DNA from: Acidobacteriota bacterium | GTDB taxonomy: Bacteria; Acidobacteriota; Aminicenantia; Aminicenantales; Saccharicenantaceae | Length of the DNA: 64,000 nucleotides | NCBI GenBank assembly: GCA_039683095.1 | Contig: JBDKSB010000005.1 | Span: forward strand, 1 to 64,000 | Direction of reading: 5' to 3' | Part shown: positions 1-8,570 of the stretch, piece by piece | Layout: each line of letters begins with the position of its first letter | Position numbering within the stretch: the first letter of the stretch is position 1 | Translations under genes and position numbers: made by a program | Notes under the pieces: model-generated | Database searches by the model: none | Told to the model about the DNA's origin: nothing | What the model saw: the letters and a program-made list of their open reading frames with translations, nothing else

Positions 1-1020
1 ATCGCCGTCGGGCTCGACCCGGTCAACGAGTTCTACGAGAAGGCCCGCGAGTTCGGCCTGACGGCCTTCGCCGCCGGCGACGCCGAGGAGATCGCCGAGG
101 CCTCGGCGGCCATCTTCTCTGGCAAGAGCCGCGGCCTCGAGGTGGCCCGGGCCCGCGGCCGCGCCGTCGGCGACATCTCCCCCGACTGGTACCGGACCGC
201 GGACATCCTGAAATCGAAGCCGGGGACAGTCGTCCCCGAGAGGACGCCCGAGGAGGCGGCCGCGGTCTTCCCGGTCCTCCACTGCAACCAGGAGATCCCC
301 TGCGATCCGTGCACGGCCGTCTGCCCCAATGACCTCATCGAGATGGACGAGACGGACATCCGCCGCCTGCCCTCCTTTGCCGGCGAGAAGGGCGGCAAGG
401 GCTGCTCCGGGTGCGAGAAGTGCGTGGCCATCTGCCCGGGCTTGGCCATCACCCTGGTCGACTACCGCAAGGACGCCGAGTTCCCGACCGTGGCCATTCC
501 CTTCGAGTTTCCCAAGGATCGCCTGAAGCCCGGCGACCGGGCCGTCGTCGAGGACACGGAAGGCCAGCCCCTGGGCGAGGTCGAGATCGGCGCGGTCAAG
601 GCCATCAATGCCAATGACCGGACGGTCATCGTCAAGGTCCGGGCCCCCCGGGCCTATGCCAGGAAGATCGCCGGCCTCCGGATCCAGCCGGCCGGGACGG
701 CCGAGCCCCTGGACCGCTATGTCGAGCGGACCGCGGACGACACGATCATCTGCCGCTGCGAGCGGGTGACGGCCGGCGAGATCCGCCGGCTCATCCGCGA
801 AGGCGTCCGGGACATCAACGAGATCAAGGCCGTGACCCGGGCCAGCATGGGCTCGTGCGGGGCCAAGACCTGCACGCCCCTCATCCACCGGTTGTTCCGG
901 GAGGAGGGCGTGCCCGACGCCGAGGTCGTCGACCAGCCAAAGCGTCCGCTGTTCATGGAGGTCCCGCTGGGGACCCTGGCCGGACTCGGCAGAAAGGATG
1001 ACGGCCATGACAGCGACTAG
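1..1020 (+). CDS. FAD/NAD(P)-dependent oxidoreductase with two [4Fe-4S] clusters and a BFD-like [2Fe-2S] domain (5' end outside window)
   Basis: Frame 1 is open from the first base, so the gene starts upstream; 339 residues are visible. The first 45 or so look like the tail of a pyridine-nucleotide-disulfide oxidoreductase domain. A ferredoxin-like segment follows (Cys pattern C-x5-C-x2-C-x3-CP, then C-x2-C-x2-C-x3-CP), fit for two [4Fe-4S] clusters. Near the C-terminus CRC...SCGAKTC is the BFD-like [2Fe-2S] pattern. This arrangement is known from the alpha/A subunits of sarcosine oxidase, opine oxidase, HcnB-type and D-proline-type dehydrogenases. The adjacent DAO-family flavoprotein overlaps the end of this gene and is probably its catalytic partner. 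The substrate, an amino acid or N-substituted amine, cannot be told from sequence. Confidence 0.85.
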   Translation: MAVGLDPVNEFYEKAREFGLTAFAAGDAEEIAEASAAIFSGKSRGLEVARARGRAVGDISPDWYRTADILKSKPGTVVPERTPEEAAAVFPVLHCNQEIPCDPCTAVCPNDLIEMDETDIRRLPSFAGEKGGKGCSGCEKCVAICPGLAITLVDYRKDAEFPTVAIPFEFPKDRLKPGDRAVVEDTEGQPLGEVEIGAVKAINANDRTVIVKVRAPRAYARKIAGLRIQPAGTAEPLDRYVERTADDTIICRCERVTAGEIRRLIREGVRDINEIKAVTRASMGSCGAKTCTPLIHRLFREEGVPDAEVVDQPKRPLFMEVPLGTLAGLGRKDDGHDSD

Positions 1021-2167
1021 GAGCTTCGATGTCATCGTGGTCGGCGCCGGAAGCGTCGGCACTCCGGCCGCCCTGGCCCTGGCCGAGGCGGGCCTCCGGG
1101 TCCTCGTCATCGACAGGCTGCCGAGCGTCGGCCAGGGCTCCAACAAGAGGGCCATCGGCGGCCTGCGGGCCACCTTTTCCGACCCGGCCAAGATCCGCCT
1201 GTGCCTGCGGTCGCTCGAGATCTTCTCCACCTGGAAGGACCGCTTCGGGGACGATATCGAGTGGTACAAGGGCGGCTACAGCTACGTCGCCTACCGGCCC
1301 GAGGAGGAACGGACCCTCAAGGACCTCCTGGTCGGGCAGAAGGCCTCCGGACTCAACATAGATTGGCTCGACGCCCGGTGCCTGCTCGAGGTCATCCCGG
1401 ACCTCAATCCGAACGGGCTCCTGGGCGGGACGTTCTCGCCCGATGACGGCAACGCCTCTCCCCTCCTTTCCGCGCACGCGTTCTACGCCCGGGCCAGGAA
1501 GCTCGGCGCCCGCTTCCAGTTCGACGAGCGGGTCACGGGCCTGGTCGCCGCGGGCGGCCGGGTGGCCGGCGTGCGCACGGACAAGGGCGAATACGGCGCC
1601 CCGGTCGTGATCAACGCCGCCGGGGCCTGGGGCGCGGAGGTCGCCGCGATGGCCGGCCTGGACCTCCCGGTCCGGCCGGACTCCCACGAAGGCGCGGTGA
1701 CCGAGGCCGTGGCCAGGTTCCTCGGCCCCATGGTCGTCGATATCCGGCCGGTGGCCGGCTCGGCCAATTATTACTTCTATCAGCACGCCACGGGGCAGGT
1801 CATCTTCTGCATCACCCCGAGCCCGAGCATCTGGGGCACGGACGTCCGCGAGACGAGCTCGTTCCTGCCCATGGTCGCCGGCCGCATGGTCGAGCTCATG
1901 CCCCGGCTGAAAAACCTCCGCGTCAGGCGGACCTGGCGCGGCCTCTACCCCATGACCCCCGACGGCTTCCCGATCATCGGCTGGGCCGGCGAGCTCGAGG
2001 GCTATCTGCTGGCCGCGGGGATGTGCGGCCAGGGCTTCATGCTCGGCCCCGGCGTCGGAGAGCTCATCGCCCGGCTTGTCCAGGGAACGGCCACGGCGGA
2101 TGACCGGGAAACGCTGACGTACGTCGACCCCCGCCGCGAATTCAAGGGCCAGGAGAAGCTGACCTAG
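1007..2167 (+). CDS. DAO-family FAD-dependent oxidoreductase (sarcosine oxidase beta / HcnC-like subunit)
   Basis: The protein has 386 residues. The N-terminus FDVIVVGAGSVG is the GxGxxG dinucleotide-binding fold of the D-amino-acid oxidase superfamily, and the C-terminal GMCGQGFMLGPGVG segment is the second FAD-contact motif. Two in-frame ATGs exist, 998 and 1007. The purine stretch AGAAAGG at 991-997 touches the first but sits a good distance from the second, so 1007 is preferred. Either start overlaps the upstream iron-sulfur gene, implying translational coupling and a heteromeric dehydrogenase. Members of this family oxidise secondary or primary amines of amino acids and pass electrons through the partner's clusters. 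No signal peptide, so cytoplasmic. Confidence 0.85.
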   Translation: MTATRSFDVIVVGAGSVGTPAALALAEAGLRVLVIDRLPSVGQGSNKRAIGGLRATFSDPAKIRLCLRSLEIFSTWKDRFGDDIEWYKGGYSYVAYRPEEERTLKDLLVGQKASGLNIDWLDARCLLEVIPDLNPNGLLGGTFSPDDGNASPLLSAHAFYARARKLGARFQFDERVTGLVAAGGRVAGVRTDKGEYGAPVVINAAGAWGAEVAAMAGLDLPVRPDSHEGAVTEAVARFLGPMVVDIRPVAGSANYYFYQHATGQVIFCITPSPSIWGTDVRETSSFLPMVAGRMVELMPRLKNLRVRRTWRGLYPMTPDGFPIIGWAGELEGYLLAAGMCGQGFMLGPGVGELIARLVQGTATADDRETLTYVDPRREFKGQEKLT

Positions 2168-2170
2168 GCG

Positions 2171-2830
2171 TCAGGCCTTCCGCTTCTCCGCGATCCAGAC
2201 GCCCACTCGGACGATGACGGCGCAGGCCGCGAACAGGGTGACCGGCAGGCTGAGCGAAGGCAGGAACGGCTTGAAGCTCCGGAAGAACCTTATCCAGCTG
2301 GACCCCTTGAGCAGCGCGGCATGGGCGGCGGCCAGGATGAGCCCCGCATATCCGGCGTAACGCAGGAACTTCCGCCGCGTCCGCCCTCCCATCCGCTCCC
2401 GGGCCTGGGCGTTCGAGGCCAGGGCCATCAGGGCGAAGAGGACCAGGGCGACGAGGCCCAGCGCCCCGGCCGGCCCGGCCTCGGCGCCGCTCTCGGCGTG
2501 CAGGCCCGCGGCCCGCAGCAGCATGTGGTCGACGAGGCCGTGCGCCAGGCCGATCCAGAATCCCAGCAGCCCGCAGGGCTTGCGCCAGGCCAGGGCCTTC
2601 GATGAGCGCCGGGAAAAATAGGAGAACCCGGTCAGGGCCATCGACAGGGCGATCAGGAAAAGCGAAGCGACCGCGAGCGATTTATCGACGAGCGTCAGGT
2701 CGAAGCGCCAGACGCCGTCCTTCAGGAATTGGCGGACGAAGTAATAGCCGCAGCCGAACGCGACGGCGGCCAGCCCCCAGGCCAGCGCGCGCCCCCAAAG
2801 CCGGCCGGCTTGACCAGGCTCGTTGCTCAT
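2171..2830 (-). CDS. Ferric-reductase-like transmembrane protein (YedZ/MsrQ-type heme membrane domain)
   Basis: The protein has 219 residues with about six hydrophobic segments. The start is ATG at 2830, preceded by GGGAGGAGGG, in preference to far-upstream starts in the same frame that would run through the CBM9 gene. Histidines lie inside or next to predicted helices (GLAHGLVDH, and AAAHAALLKG further on), as in the heme-ligating helices of ferric-reductase-like domains; the RRKFLRYAGYAG loop-helix pattern also fits. It is the last gene of a minus-strand cluster after the CBM9 gene, 17 bp away. Family assignment rests on hydropathy and His placement only, so it could be another polytopic membrane family. 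Confidence 0.55.
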   Translation of the reverse strand: MSNEPGQAGRLWGRALAWGLAAVAFGCGYYFVRQFLKDGVWRFDLTLVDKSLAVASLFLIALSMALTGFSYFSRRSSKALAWRKPCGLLGFWIGLAHGLVDHMLLRAAGLHAESGAEAGPAGALGLVALVLFALMALASNAQARERMGGRTRRKFLRYAGYAGLILAAAHAALLKGSSWIRFFRSFKPFLPSLSLPVTLFAACAVIVRVGVWIAEKRKA

Positions 2831-2847
2831 CGGGACCCTCCTCCCTT

Positions 2848-3510
2848 TCATTCCGGGCCAAAGACAAGCTCGCCGAAGAACTCCGGCCGGTGGAAGTCCG
2901 GCTTCGGCGTCCCGACCGGGCTCCAGGCCCCGTAATGCGGCAGGGCCGTCTCGTCGCCGCACTTGTAGAAGTTGGCCGCGGCCAGATGGCCGGCGACGAT
3001 GGCTTCCCCATAGAGCTTCCGGAAGAGCTCGAGCGGGACGTTGTACCAGACCGTCCAGTTGTCGCCGGCCCCGGGCCAGGCCTCGGCGCCGGCGTGGACG
3101 GACATGCCAGCCAGGTCCTCCGGCCAAAGGGGGCTCCGATGATCCCGATCGGGTCCGAAAGCGGCCAGAAGGGCCCCGGCCGAGTTCATCTCGAAGTTGA
3201 CGTAGCCGAGCTTCTTTTCGGGAAAGGCGTCGATGAAGAACTCGACGCAGCTGTCCTTGTAGACCGGGTCCTGGAACTTGGCATAGCGCACCGGGGCCGG
3301 CTTTTCCGCGACGCGGAAATGAACATAGAGGAACCGGTCCGACCAGCCCAATTGGGCCTCGACCCGCGGCCGGCAACCGTTCGTCAGCCAGAGATAATGC
3401 TCGACTCGAAGCCACGGAAGACGGTCCCAGGGCTCCCCCGCCGGTTCGTCGTAGCCAAAGTCTTCCACCCGCCGGACCGTGTAGGACGGGCGCCCGGCCT
3501 GGCCCGTCAC
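2848..3510 (-). CDS. Carbohydrate-binding family 9-like protein (cytoplasmic, no signal peptide)
   Basis: The protein has 220 residues and a GTG start at 3510 overlapping the stop of the upstream hexosaminidase gene (GTGA), with GGAGG in front. The core, YVHFRVAEKP...YKDSCVEFFIDAFPEKKLGYVNFEMN, is the beta-sandwich signature of the CBM9-like/DOMON-type domain found in many Acidobacteriota and Bacteroidota. No export signal is visible, which is odd for a protein coupled to a secreted GH20 enzyme; it may bind or process sugar intermediates inside the cell. No catalytic residues are recognisable. Confidence 0.75.
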   Translation of the reverse strand: MTGQAGRPSYTVRRVEDFGYDEPAGEPWDRLPWLRVEHYLWLTNGCRPRVEAQLGWSDRFLYVHFRVAEKPAPVRYAKFQDPVYKDSCVEFFIDAFPEKKLGYVNFEMNSAGALLAAFGPDRDHRSPLWPEDLAGMSVHAGAEAWPGAGDNWTVWYNVPLELFRKLYGEAIVAGHLAAANFYKCGDETALPHYGAWSPVGTPKPDFHRPEFFGELVFGPE

Positions 3511-5603
3511 TTGGACGTTCCTCCGCAGGCCTGGACGAGCTTGGCGATGGCCTTGACAACGACCAGCTCGGCGTGGGCGGCCGGCTTGGCGGCGTCGGCC
3601 AGCGTCCCGGCGCTCTCCTCGACCCAGGCGGCGGGTTGCCCCTCGCCCCTCATGAGATGGCCGAGGGCCTCGAGCCCAAGGCCGCAGGCTTTGGCCAAGC
3701 CGAAGGAAAGCGGCTCGATCTCCCGCAACGCCGGCGAGGCGCCCAGGAGCGGAAGCATCAAGGCGTGGTTATCCTTCCAGGCGGTCATCGTGTCGCGGAG
3801 CGAGGCGGCCGTGACCGGGTCCCGCCCGGCCAGGAAGCGATCGACCGCCGCGCCGAACCGCCGGGCCGGCATTGACTCGGGGGCGCAGGCATCGACGAAG
3901 CGGGTGAAAGGCGACAGGCTGGTGTAGTCGGCCTGGCCGTGCCGGGCGTAGCCCTCGAGAGGCTCGACGGCTTCGGCCAAGACCTTCAGGGGCGAGACAT
4001 CCGGCCCGCCGGCCAGGCGCCGCAGGAGCATGTCCGCGTTCTTCAGGTGGAGGAGCCCGAGCTCTTCTAGGGCCAGGGATACGACCGGCAGGCGCCGGTA
4101 CATGTCCTCGACGTTCCGGACTGAGGCCGGGGACCAGAACCGTTCGGCGATGGCCGCCGTCCGCGGCCAGATCCTCGAGTCGATGGTCTCGGGCGTGACC
4201 AGCTCGGCCCACATGGTCGCCTCGCCGCCCAGGACGAGGGCCTTCTGCCCGTCGTCGAGCGGCGAGTCCGCGGGCAGCGGATCGTTGAGATAATGGAATT
4301 CGGCCGGCTGGCAGAGGTCGATATAGTAGCCGTTGGACAGGATGCCCCGATAGCCCTTTTGGGCCGCCTCGACGAGGGACTTGGGGCCGCGCCAGGACTG
4401 GATGACGATGTCGGCCGGCATGCCCGGCTGCAGGATCTCGTCCCAGCCGACCATCTTCTTGCCGTGCCGGGTCACGAGGGCCAGCAGCCGCCGGTTGAAA
4501 TAGGCCTGCAGCGCGTTGTTGTCGGTGAAGCCGTGTTTCTTTTTAAAAGCCTGGATGGCCGGGTTGGCGTCCCATTGGCGGCCTTCGACCTCGTCCCCCC
4601 CGATATGGAGGTAGGGATCGGGGAAGAGCCCGGCCATCTCCTTGAAGAAGGCGTCGAAGAACGGGTAGATCCTCTCGTTGGCCGGGTTGAAGGCCGGGCC
4701 GAAGACGCCGAACCTCCGCTCGATCGCGTACGAGCCCGGCGCGCTCGAGAATTCGGGATAGGCGGCGAACCAGCTGGTCGAGTGGCCGGGCAGATCGAAT
4801 TCGGGCATGACCCGGATGCCGCGGTCGCCGGCGTAATCGACCAGGTCCCGGATCTGGGCTTGGGTGAAATACATGCCGTCCGAACCGAGCTCCTGGAGCC
4901 TGGGGAAGACCTTCGATTCCACCCGGAAGCCCTGGTCCTCGGTCAGGTGCAGATGAAGGACGTTCATCTTGACGGCGGCCATGGCATCGAGGTTCCGCTT
5001 GATGACTTCGACCGGCTGGAAATGGCGGCCGACGTCTATCATCAGGCCGCGCCAGGCGAAGCGGGGCCGGTCCTTGACGGTCAGGCAGGGAAAATAATAG
5101 CCCTTCTCGTCGGCGCTCAGCAGTTGAAGCAGCGTCTCGAAGCCCCGCAGGACGCCGAGGTCGGTCGGAGCGTCGAGCGCGATCCCCGAAGGCTCGACCG
5201 TCAGCTGGTAGGATTCGTCCTCTCCGGGCAGGAGCTCACCGGCCCGAACGAAGGAATAGCGGATGCCCCCGGCCGCAGCCGGGAACTGGGAGGCCAGGAA
5301 ATCCTGCTTGATGAACAGGCCGGTCCGTCCGGCCAGGCGCGACATGAACCGGGCCGCGGCCTTGAAAGCCCGGTCCGCTGGCGCCGCCTTGGCCGGCGGG
5401 GCGGCGGCCCGGCCGACGGCCAGGGCTTCGTCGACACGGAAGCGGCCGTCCCGGACGGTCACGCTTTCCGGGACCGGCAGGAGGTCGAGCCAAGCCTCCC
5501 CCGGCGCTCGTCCCGCGGCCGAAGCGGCCAGGGCCGGCATGGCGGCAAGGACGCTCAGGACGAGACAGAGGCTGGCGAGGGGCCTCGAGGCGCGACTGAT
5601 CAT
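3507..5603 (-). CDS. Secreted beta-N-acetylhexosaminidase, glycoside hydrolase family 20
   Basis: The protein has 698 residues with an N-terminal signal peptide (LASLCLVLSVLAAMPALA). An N-terminal GH20b-like domain is followed by the TIM barrel: WRGLMIDVGRHF, NVLHLHLTEDQGFR, VMPEFDLPGHS, and the catalytic Asp-Glu pair in HIGGDEVEG near residue 335. GH20 enzymes release terminal GlcNAc/GalNAc by substrate-assisted catalysis, here in the periplasm or outside the cell, from chitin, glycans or peptidoglycan fragments. The C-terminal 200 residues are helical and not assigned. It heads a coupled minus-strand run with the CBM9 and membrane genes. Confidence 0.93.
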   Translation of the reverse strand: MISRASRPLASLCLVLSVLAAMPALAASAAGRAPGEAWLDLLPVPESVTVRDGRFRVDEALAVGRAAAPPAKAAPADRAFKAAARFMSRLAGRTGLFIKQDFLASQFPAAAGGIRYSFVRAGELLPGEDESYQLTVEPSGIALDAPTDLGVLRGFETLLQLLSADEKGYYFPCLTVKDRPRFAWRGLMIDVGRHFQPVEVIKRNLDAMAAVKMNVLHLHLTEDQGFRVESKVFPRLQELGSDGMYFTQAQIRDLVDYAGDRGIRVMPEFDLPGHSTSWFAAYPEFSSAPGSYAIERRFGVFGPAFNPANERIYPFFDAFFKEMAGLFPDPYLHIGGDEVEGRQWDANPAIQAFKKKHGFTDNNALQAYFNRRLLALVTRHGKKMVGWDEILQPGMPADIVIQSWRGPKSLVEAAQKGYRGILSNGYYIDLCQPAEFHYLNDPLPADSPLDDGQKALVLGGEATMWAELVTPETIDSRIWPRTAAIAERFWSPASVRNVEDMYRRLPVVSLALEELGLLHLKNADMLLRRLAGGPDVSPLKVLAEAVEPLEGYARHGQADYTSLSPFTRFVDACAPESMPARRFGAAVDRFLAGRDPVTAASLRDTMTAWKDNHALMLPLLGASPALREIEPLSFGLAKACGLGLEALGHLMRGEGQPAAWVEESAGTLADAAKPAAHAELVVVKAIAKLVQACGGTSK

Positions 5604-5638
5604 AGGAGTCTCCTCTCCGTTCGGGCTCCGACGCCCCT

Positions 5639-5666
5639 CTTATAGCACAGAGAGGAAGCGGGGCAA
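5639..5666 (-). promoter_or_regulatory. Sigma70-like promoter with extended -10, upstream of the GH20 gene
   Basis: Read on the minus strand: TTGCCC at 5666-5661, a 16-base spacer, then TATAAG at 5644-5639 preceded directly by TGC (extended -10). It lies about 35 bases upstream of the GH20 start codon. Confidence 0.5.
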
Positions 5667-5682
5667 AGGCCGGACGCGGGGA

Positions 5683-5949
5683 TCAGTCGCCGATCTTTTC
5701 GACGACGATGGTCATGTTCGAGGCCAGGGCGGCGATGCCGCCGACCGCGGCCAGGATGGGCGCCGCGATGGCTCCGACGACCCCGACCGTCAGGGGGATC
5801 TCCATGAACGTCTTGCCGTGCTCGTCCTTGAAGATGATGCGCCGGACGTTCCCTTCGTGGATGATCTCCTTGACCTTGCTCAGGACCTCGCCGCCGCTGA
5901 CCCGGAATTCCTCGAACCTGGCCTTGGAGTCCTTCTTTTCTTCCGTCAT
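5683..5949 (-). CDS. DUF4342 domain protein
   Basis: The protein has 88 residues. The start is ATG at 5949 with GGGAGG seven bases ahead; a start 24 bases further upstream lacks a ribosome site and would sit close to the -10 box. Sequence GGEVLSKVKEIIHEGNVRRIIF followed by EIPLTVGVVGAIAAP matches the short DUF4342 family: a small ubiquitin-associated-like N-terminal helical part and one C-terminal hydrophobic segment. Function unknown in the family. Monocistronic, with its own extended -10 promoter. Confidence 0.8.
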   Translation of the reverse strand: MTEEKKDSKARFEEFRVSGGEVLSKVKEIIHEGNVRRIIFKDEHGKTFMEIPLTVGVVGAIAAPILAAVGGIAALASNMTIVVEKIGD

Positions 5950-5972
5950 GTCGGGCCTCCCTTTGTTCTCCA

Positions 5973-5981
5973 ATTATAGCA
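5973..5981 (-). promoter_or_regulatory. Extended -10 promoter of the DUF4342 gene
   Basis: On the minus strand a perfect TATAAT (5978-5973) is preceded directly by TGC (5981-5979). No good -35 hexamer is visible at 16-18 bases, which extended -10 promoters tolerate. Confidence 0.5.
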
Positions 5982-6016
5982 GATGCCGCGGCCGGCCGGG
6001 GAACGTCCGCCGCCCC

Positions 6017-7900
6017 TCATCCGGCCCCTCCGCCGCCTCCCCCGCCGCCGCCTCCCCCGCCGCCGCTGAATCCGCCGCCTCCGCCGGAGGAATAATGGGC
6101 CGCCGAGGTGCTGGCCTGGTTGATGGACGCGGCCGCGTGCTGGAGGCTGGAAACCATGTGCTCGACCGCGGAGACGTCCATTCCCCCCGGCCGGCCGATG
6201 CCCGCGTACCAGGCCGGGGCAACGGCCCGCTCGTCCTTGAGGATCAGGGGCAGCATCTTCAGTATCTTCCTGGCGTGGCCGAAAAGGACGCCGAAGACGA
6301 GGTACTGTTCCCAGAGCTTGTAAGCCTCCGGCGGGATCTCCTTGAAATCGGAGAAGTCGCGGAGGAAACGGTCCAGCCCCTTCCAGGCCTCGTTCTCCCG
6401 GGCCCAGAACATCGTCCGCCGCATGAGCGTCGGGATCAGGGCCAGGGCCAGGATGAACAGGACCGGGCTGAAGGTCAGGATGGCCACGGGCAGGGTATAA
6501 ATATAGAAGCGATTTCGGGCCTTGACGCTCTCGGGCTCGAGGAAGCCGAGCGGCTTGCACTCGTCCTTGACCGCCCTGGTCCAGTCCCGGTACCAGGACT
6601 GGAACTTCTGTGGGTGCTTCTTCAGGTAATTCTCGAACGCGTCGATGGTGATGGAGGCCCCCGGCGCCATCCGGCCGGCCTGCTCCTCATAGACGAAGCC
6701 CAGAAGCGACCGCTCGAAGGGACGCAGGCCGGTCTCGCCCCGTTCCGGGTCCTTTTTAAGGGTCAGGACCGTCTCGACGGCCGCCTTCGAGCCGAACAGG
6801 GTCTTCCTGGAGACATTCCGGTCCTCTATCTCGATAACGCCGCGGCGGGCCAGGTCGAACAGCGTCGCCATGAAAGCGGACGTGTTCACGGTCCTCCCCT
6901 CGCGCATGAGCGACTGAACCACGGCCGGAGAACGCGCGGCCGGCGGCTCATGGACATAGTCGGGCAGGCCCTCGAAGCGATAGTCCTTGCCGACGGACGA
7001 CCAGGCCCGGAAAAAGAAGGCCAGCCAGATGAGCGGCCCGGCGATCTGCCAGAGGCCCCAGGCGCCCAAGCCCTTCAGCAGCCGGCGCTCGATCACGGAC
7101 TTGCGCTCGCGGCGGGCCGCCTCGTCCGCCTGGGCCCGGCGGACCCGGGCGATGGTGTCCTGGACGAAGCCGTCCTCCTCGGCCTTGATTGCGCCCAGGG
7201 TCAGCCGGTCGGACGGGACCCCGGCCACGAGGCCGGCCGGCCAGACGACCCGGACCTCGAAGTATTGGCGGGCGGCCAGCTCGGGCGCCGAGAAACGGGC
7301 TGTCCGCTCGTCGACGATCTCGGCCCAGCCGGCCAGGGGCCCGTGCCCCCAGACCAGGAGGTCCGACCTCGAGGCCGCCGGCCCGGGCAGGGTCACGGTG
7401 GCCCGGACGTTCTGGGCCGGCTTGTCCCAGCCGTCGCCGATGATCTTCCAGTAGAGCTCGGTGACATCGGGATAGCTGGTGATGCCGTACGTGACCCGGT
7501 AGTGGATGTGGAAGGTCCGCCTCTCGTCCCGGGCCCGAAACGACCAGCGGGCCGTGATCTCGCCGCCCCGCTCGCTGATCTCGGTCCCGAGAGGCAGGCC
7601 CTGTTCGTCCGTCACGGTCAGGCCGGAGATGCCGACGTCGCGGCCGGCCCCGGCGTGCTCCATCCGCCGGGGGATGACGATGTAGGCATAGCTGAAGCTG
7701 CCCCGGAAGTCGAAGGTCCGGAACTCGTCGACCGTGAACGAACCGTCCCGCGCGACGGCCACCTCCACCCGGACCTCCGGGAAATGATAATCCTTGTCCG
7801 CCGCCGCGGCTGCGGCGGGCGCGAGGACGGCGGCCGGGGCCGCGGTCAGAAAGGCCAGGACGGGGAGAAGGAAACGGGCTCGTCGGCCGTGTCTGTTCAT
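6017..7900 (-). CDS. DUF2207 domain membrane protein with glycine-rich C-terminus
   Basis: The protein has 627 residues. The start is ATG at 7900 (MNRHGRRARFLLPVLAF), where the signal peptide begins. The N-terminal extracytoplasmic part (DYHFPEVRVEVAVARDGSFTV) is the start of the DUF2207 fold, followed by a membrane helix, a cytoplasmic region, two more helices in the middle (IYTLPVAILTFSPVLFILAL) and a C-terminal run of glycines after HYSSGGGGG, a hallmark of this family (GGGFSGGGG). The family is widespread but uncharacterised. The window gives no functional clue; it has its own promoter. Confidence 0.85.
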   Translation of the reverse strand: MNRHGRRARFLLPVLAFLTAAPAAVLAPAAAAAADKDYHFPEVRVEVAVARDGSFTVDEFRTFDFRGSFSYAYIVIPRRMEHAGAGRDVGISGLTVTDEQGLPLGTEISERGGEITARWSFRARDERRTFHIHYRVTYGITSYPDVTELYWKIIGDGWDKPAQNVRATVTLPGPAASRSDLLVWGHGPLAGWAEIVDERTARFSAPELAARQYFEVRVVWPAGLVAGVPSDRLTLGAIKAEEDGFVQDTIARVRRAQADEAARRERKSVIERRLLKGLGAWGLWQIAGPLIWLAFFFRAWSSVGKDYRFEGLPDYVHEPPAARSPAVVQSLMREGRTVNTSAFMATLFDLARRGVIEIEDRNVSRKTLFGSKAAVETVLTLKKDPERGETGLRPFERSLLGFVYEEQAGRMAPGASITIDAFENYLKKHPQKFQSWYRDWTRAVKDECKPLGFLEPESVKARNRFYIYTLPVAILTFSPVLFILALALIPTLMRRTMFWARENEAWKGLDRFLRDFSDFKEIPPEAYKLWEQYLVFGVLFGHARKILKMLPLILKDERAVAPAWYAGIGRPGGMDVSAVEHMVSSLQHAAASINQASTSAAHYSSGGGGGFSGGGGGGGGGGGGGAG

Positions 7901-7983
7901 GCGCCTTCCCGTCGACGCCCTAATTGAAACCGGGTCTCGCTCCGCCAACTCATCCGGGAGGTCCTTTCGGCCTAAGTCCCCCT

Positions 7984-8013
7984 TTTATAGCCCGAGAACG
8001 GGGGAGAATGCAA
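7984..8013 (-). promoter_or_regulatory. Promoter upstream of the DUF2207 gene
   Basis: On the minus strand TTGCAT (8013-8008) is separated by 18 bases from TATAAA (7989-7984). The predicted start site gives a leader of about 75 bases. Confidence 0.45.
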
Positions 8014-8026
8014 GCGGCGGGAGGCG

Positions 8027-8389
8027 TCAGGCCGGGGGCTCGCCCCGGCCCCCGAAAATATGGTCCATCAGTGCGAATTCCGTGTCGGGATCCAGGCCGA
8101 CGAACTGGAGCCCGGCCTCGAAGACCTCGCCGTCGTAGAGGTCGCGGACCCAGCGGACCTCCGCCACGGCCCTGACGCGCCGGCGGGAGCGGCCCAGGGT
8201 GATCTCCAGCCGGACCCTGGCCCCGGCCTCGAGGCGGGCCCCGGTCATGATCCGCAGCCCGCCCATGGAGATGTCCCGGGTCAGGGAATGGAAGACGACC
8301 GGGGCGCCCGGCCGCACCTCGCCTGTCATCAGCGAGACCACGACCTTGTTCTCTTCGACCAGGCGGACGTCGCGGCGCCGTTCCTTCAT
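8027..8389 (-). CDS. PilZ domain protein (probable cyclic-di-GMP receptor)
   Basis: The protein has 120 residues, a single domain. The two c-di-GMP contact motifs of PilZ are present: an N-terminal RxxxR-type arginine cluster (ERRRDVR) and DISMGGLRI (D/N-x-S-x-x-G). The remaining beta-barrel strands (VRLEITLG, VRWVRD, EAGLQFVG) match the family. Such stand-alone PilZ proteins tune motility, adhesion or exopolysaccharide output; the target cannot be named from the neighbours. Confidence 0.85.
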   Translation of the reverse strand: MKERRRDVRLVEENKVVVSLMTGEVRPGAPVVFHSLTRDISMGGLRIMTGARLEAGARVRLEITLGRSRRRVRAVAEVRWVRDLYDGEVFEAGLQFVGLDPDTEFALMDHIFGGRGEPPA

Positions 8390-8508
8390 CGGCCTGCCCG
8401 CGCCTTCGCCTTTCCCGGATCCAGGATCAACGCCCTCTCCCTCATGAAGACAGTCCGGGGCGCTTCAGCCCGTAAGTTTAGTCGATCCGGGCCCCTGGAC
8501 GATGAACT

Positions 8509-8538
8509 TTGACATCTTCCCCTTCCGGGACGTAGGAT
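8509..8538 (+). promoter_or_regulatory. Promoter of the acyl-CoA synthetase gene
   Basis: TTGACA at 8509-8514, an 18-base spacer, TAGGAT at 8533-8538. Transcription would begin near 8545, which excludes an upstream ATG at 8502 and supports the start at 8571. Confidence 0.55.
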
Positions 8539-8570
8539 GGGTGCCACTCAACCGCCTGAGGAGGTCGCTC

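Noticed and set aside
1-2167. Naming the first gene pair as hydrogen cyanide synthase (hcnBC)
   Set aside because: The domain set fits, but so do sarcosine, opine and proline dehydrogenases; the first small subunit is outside the window.
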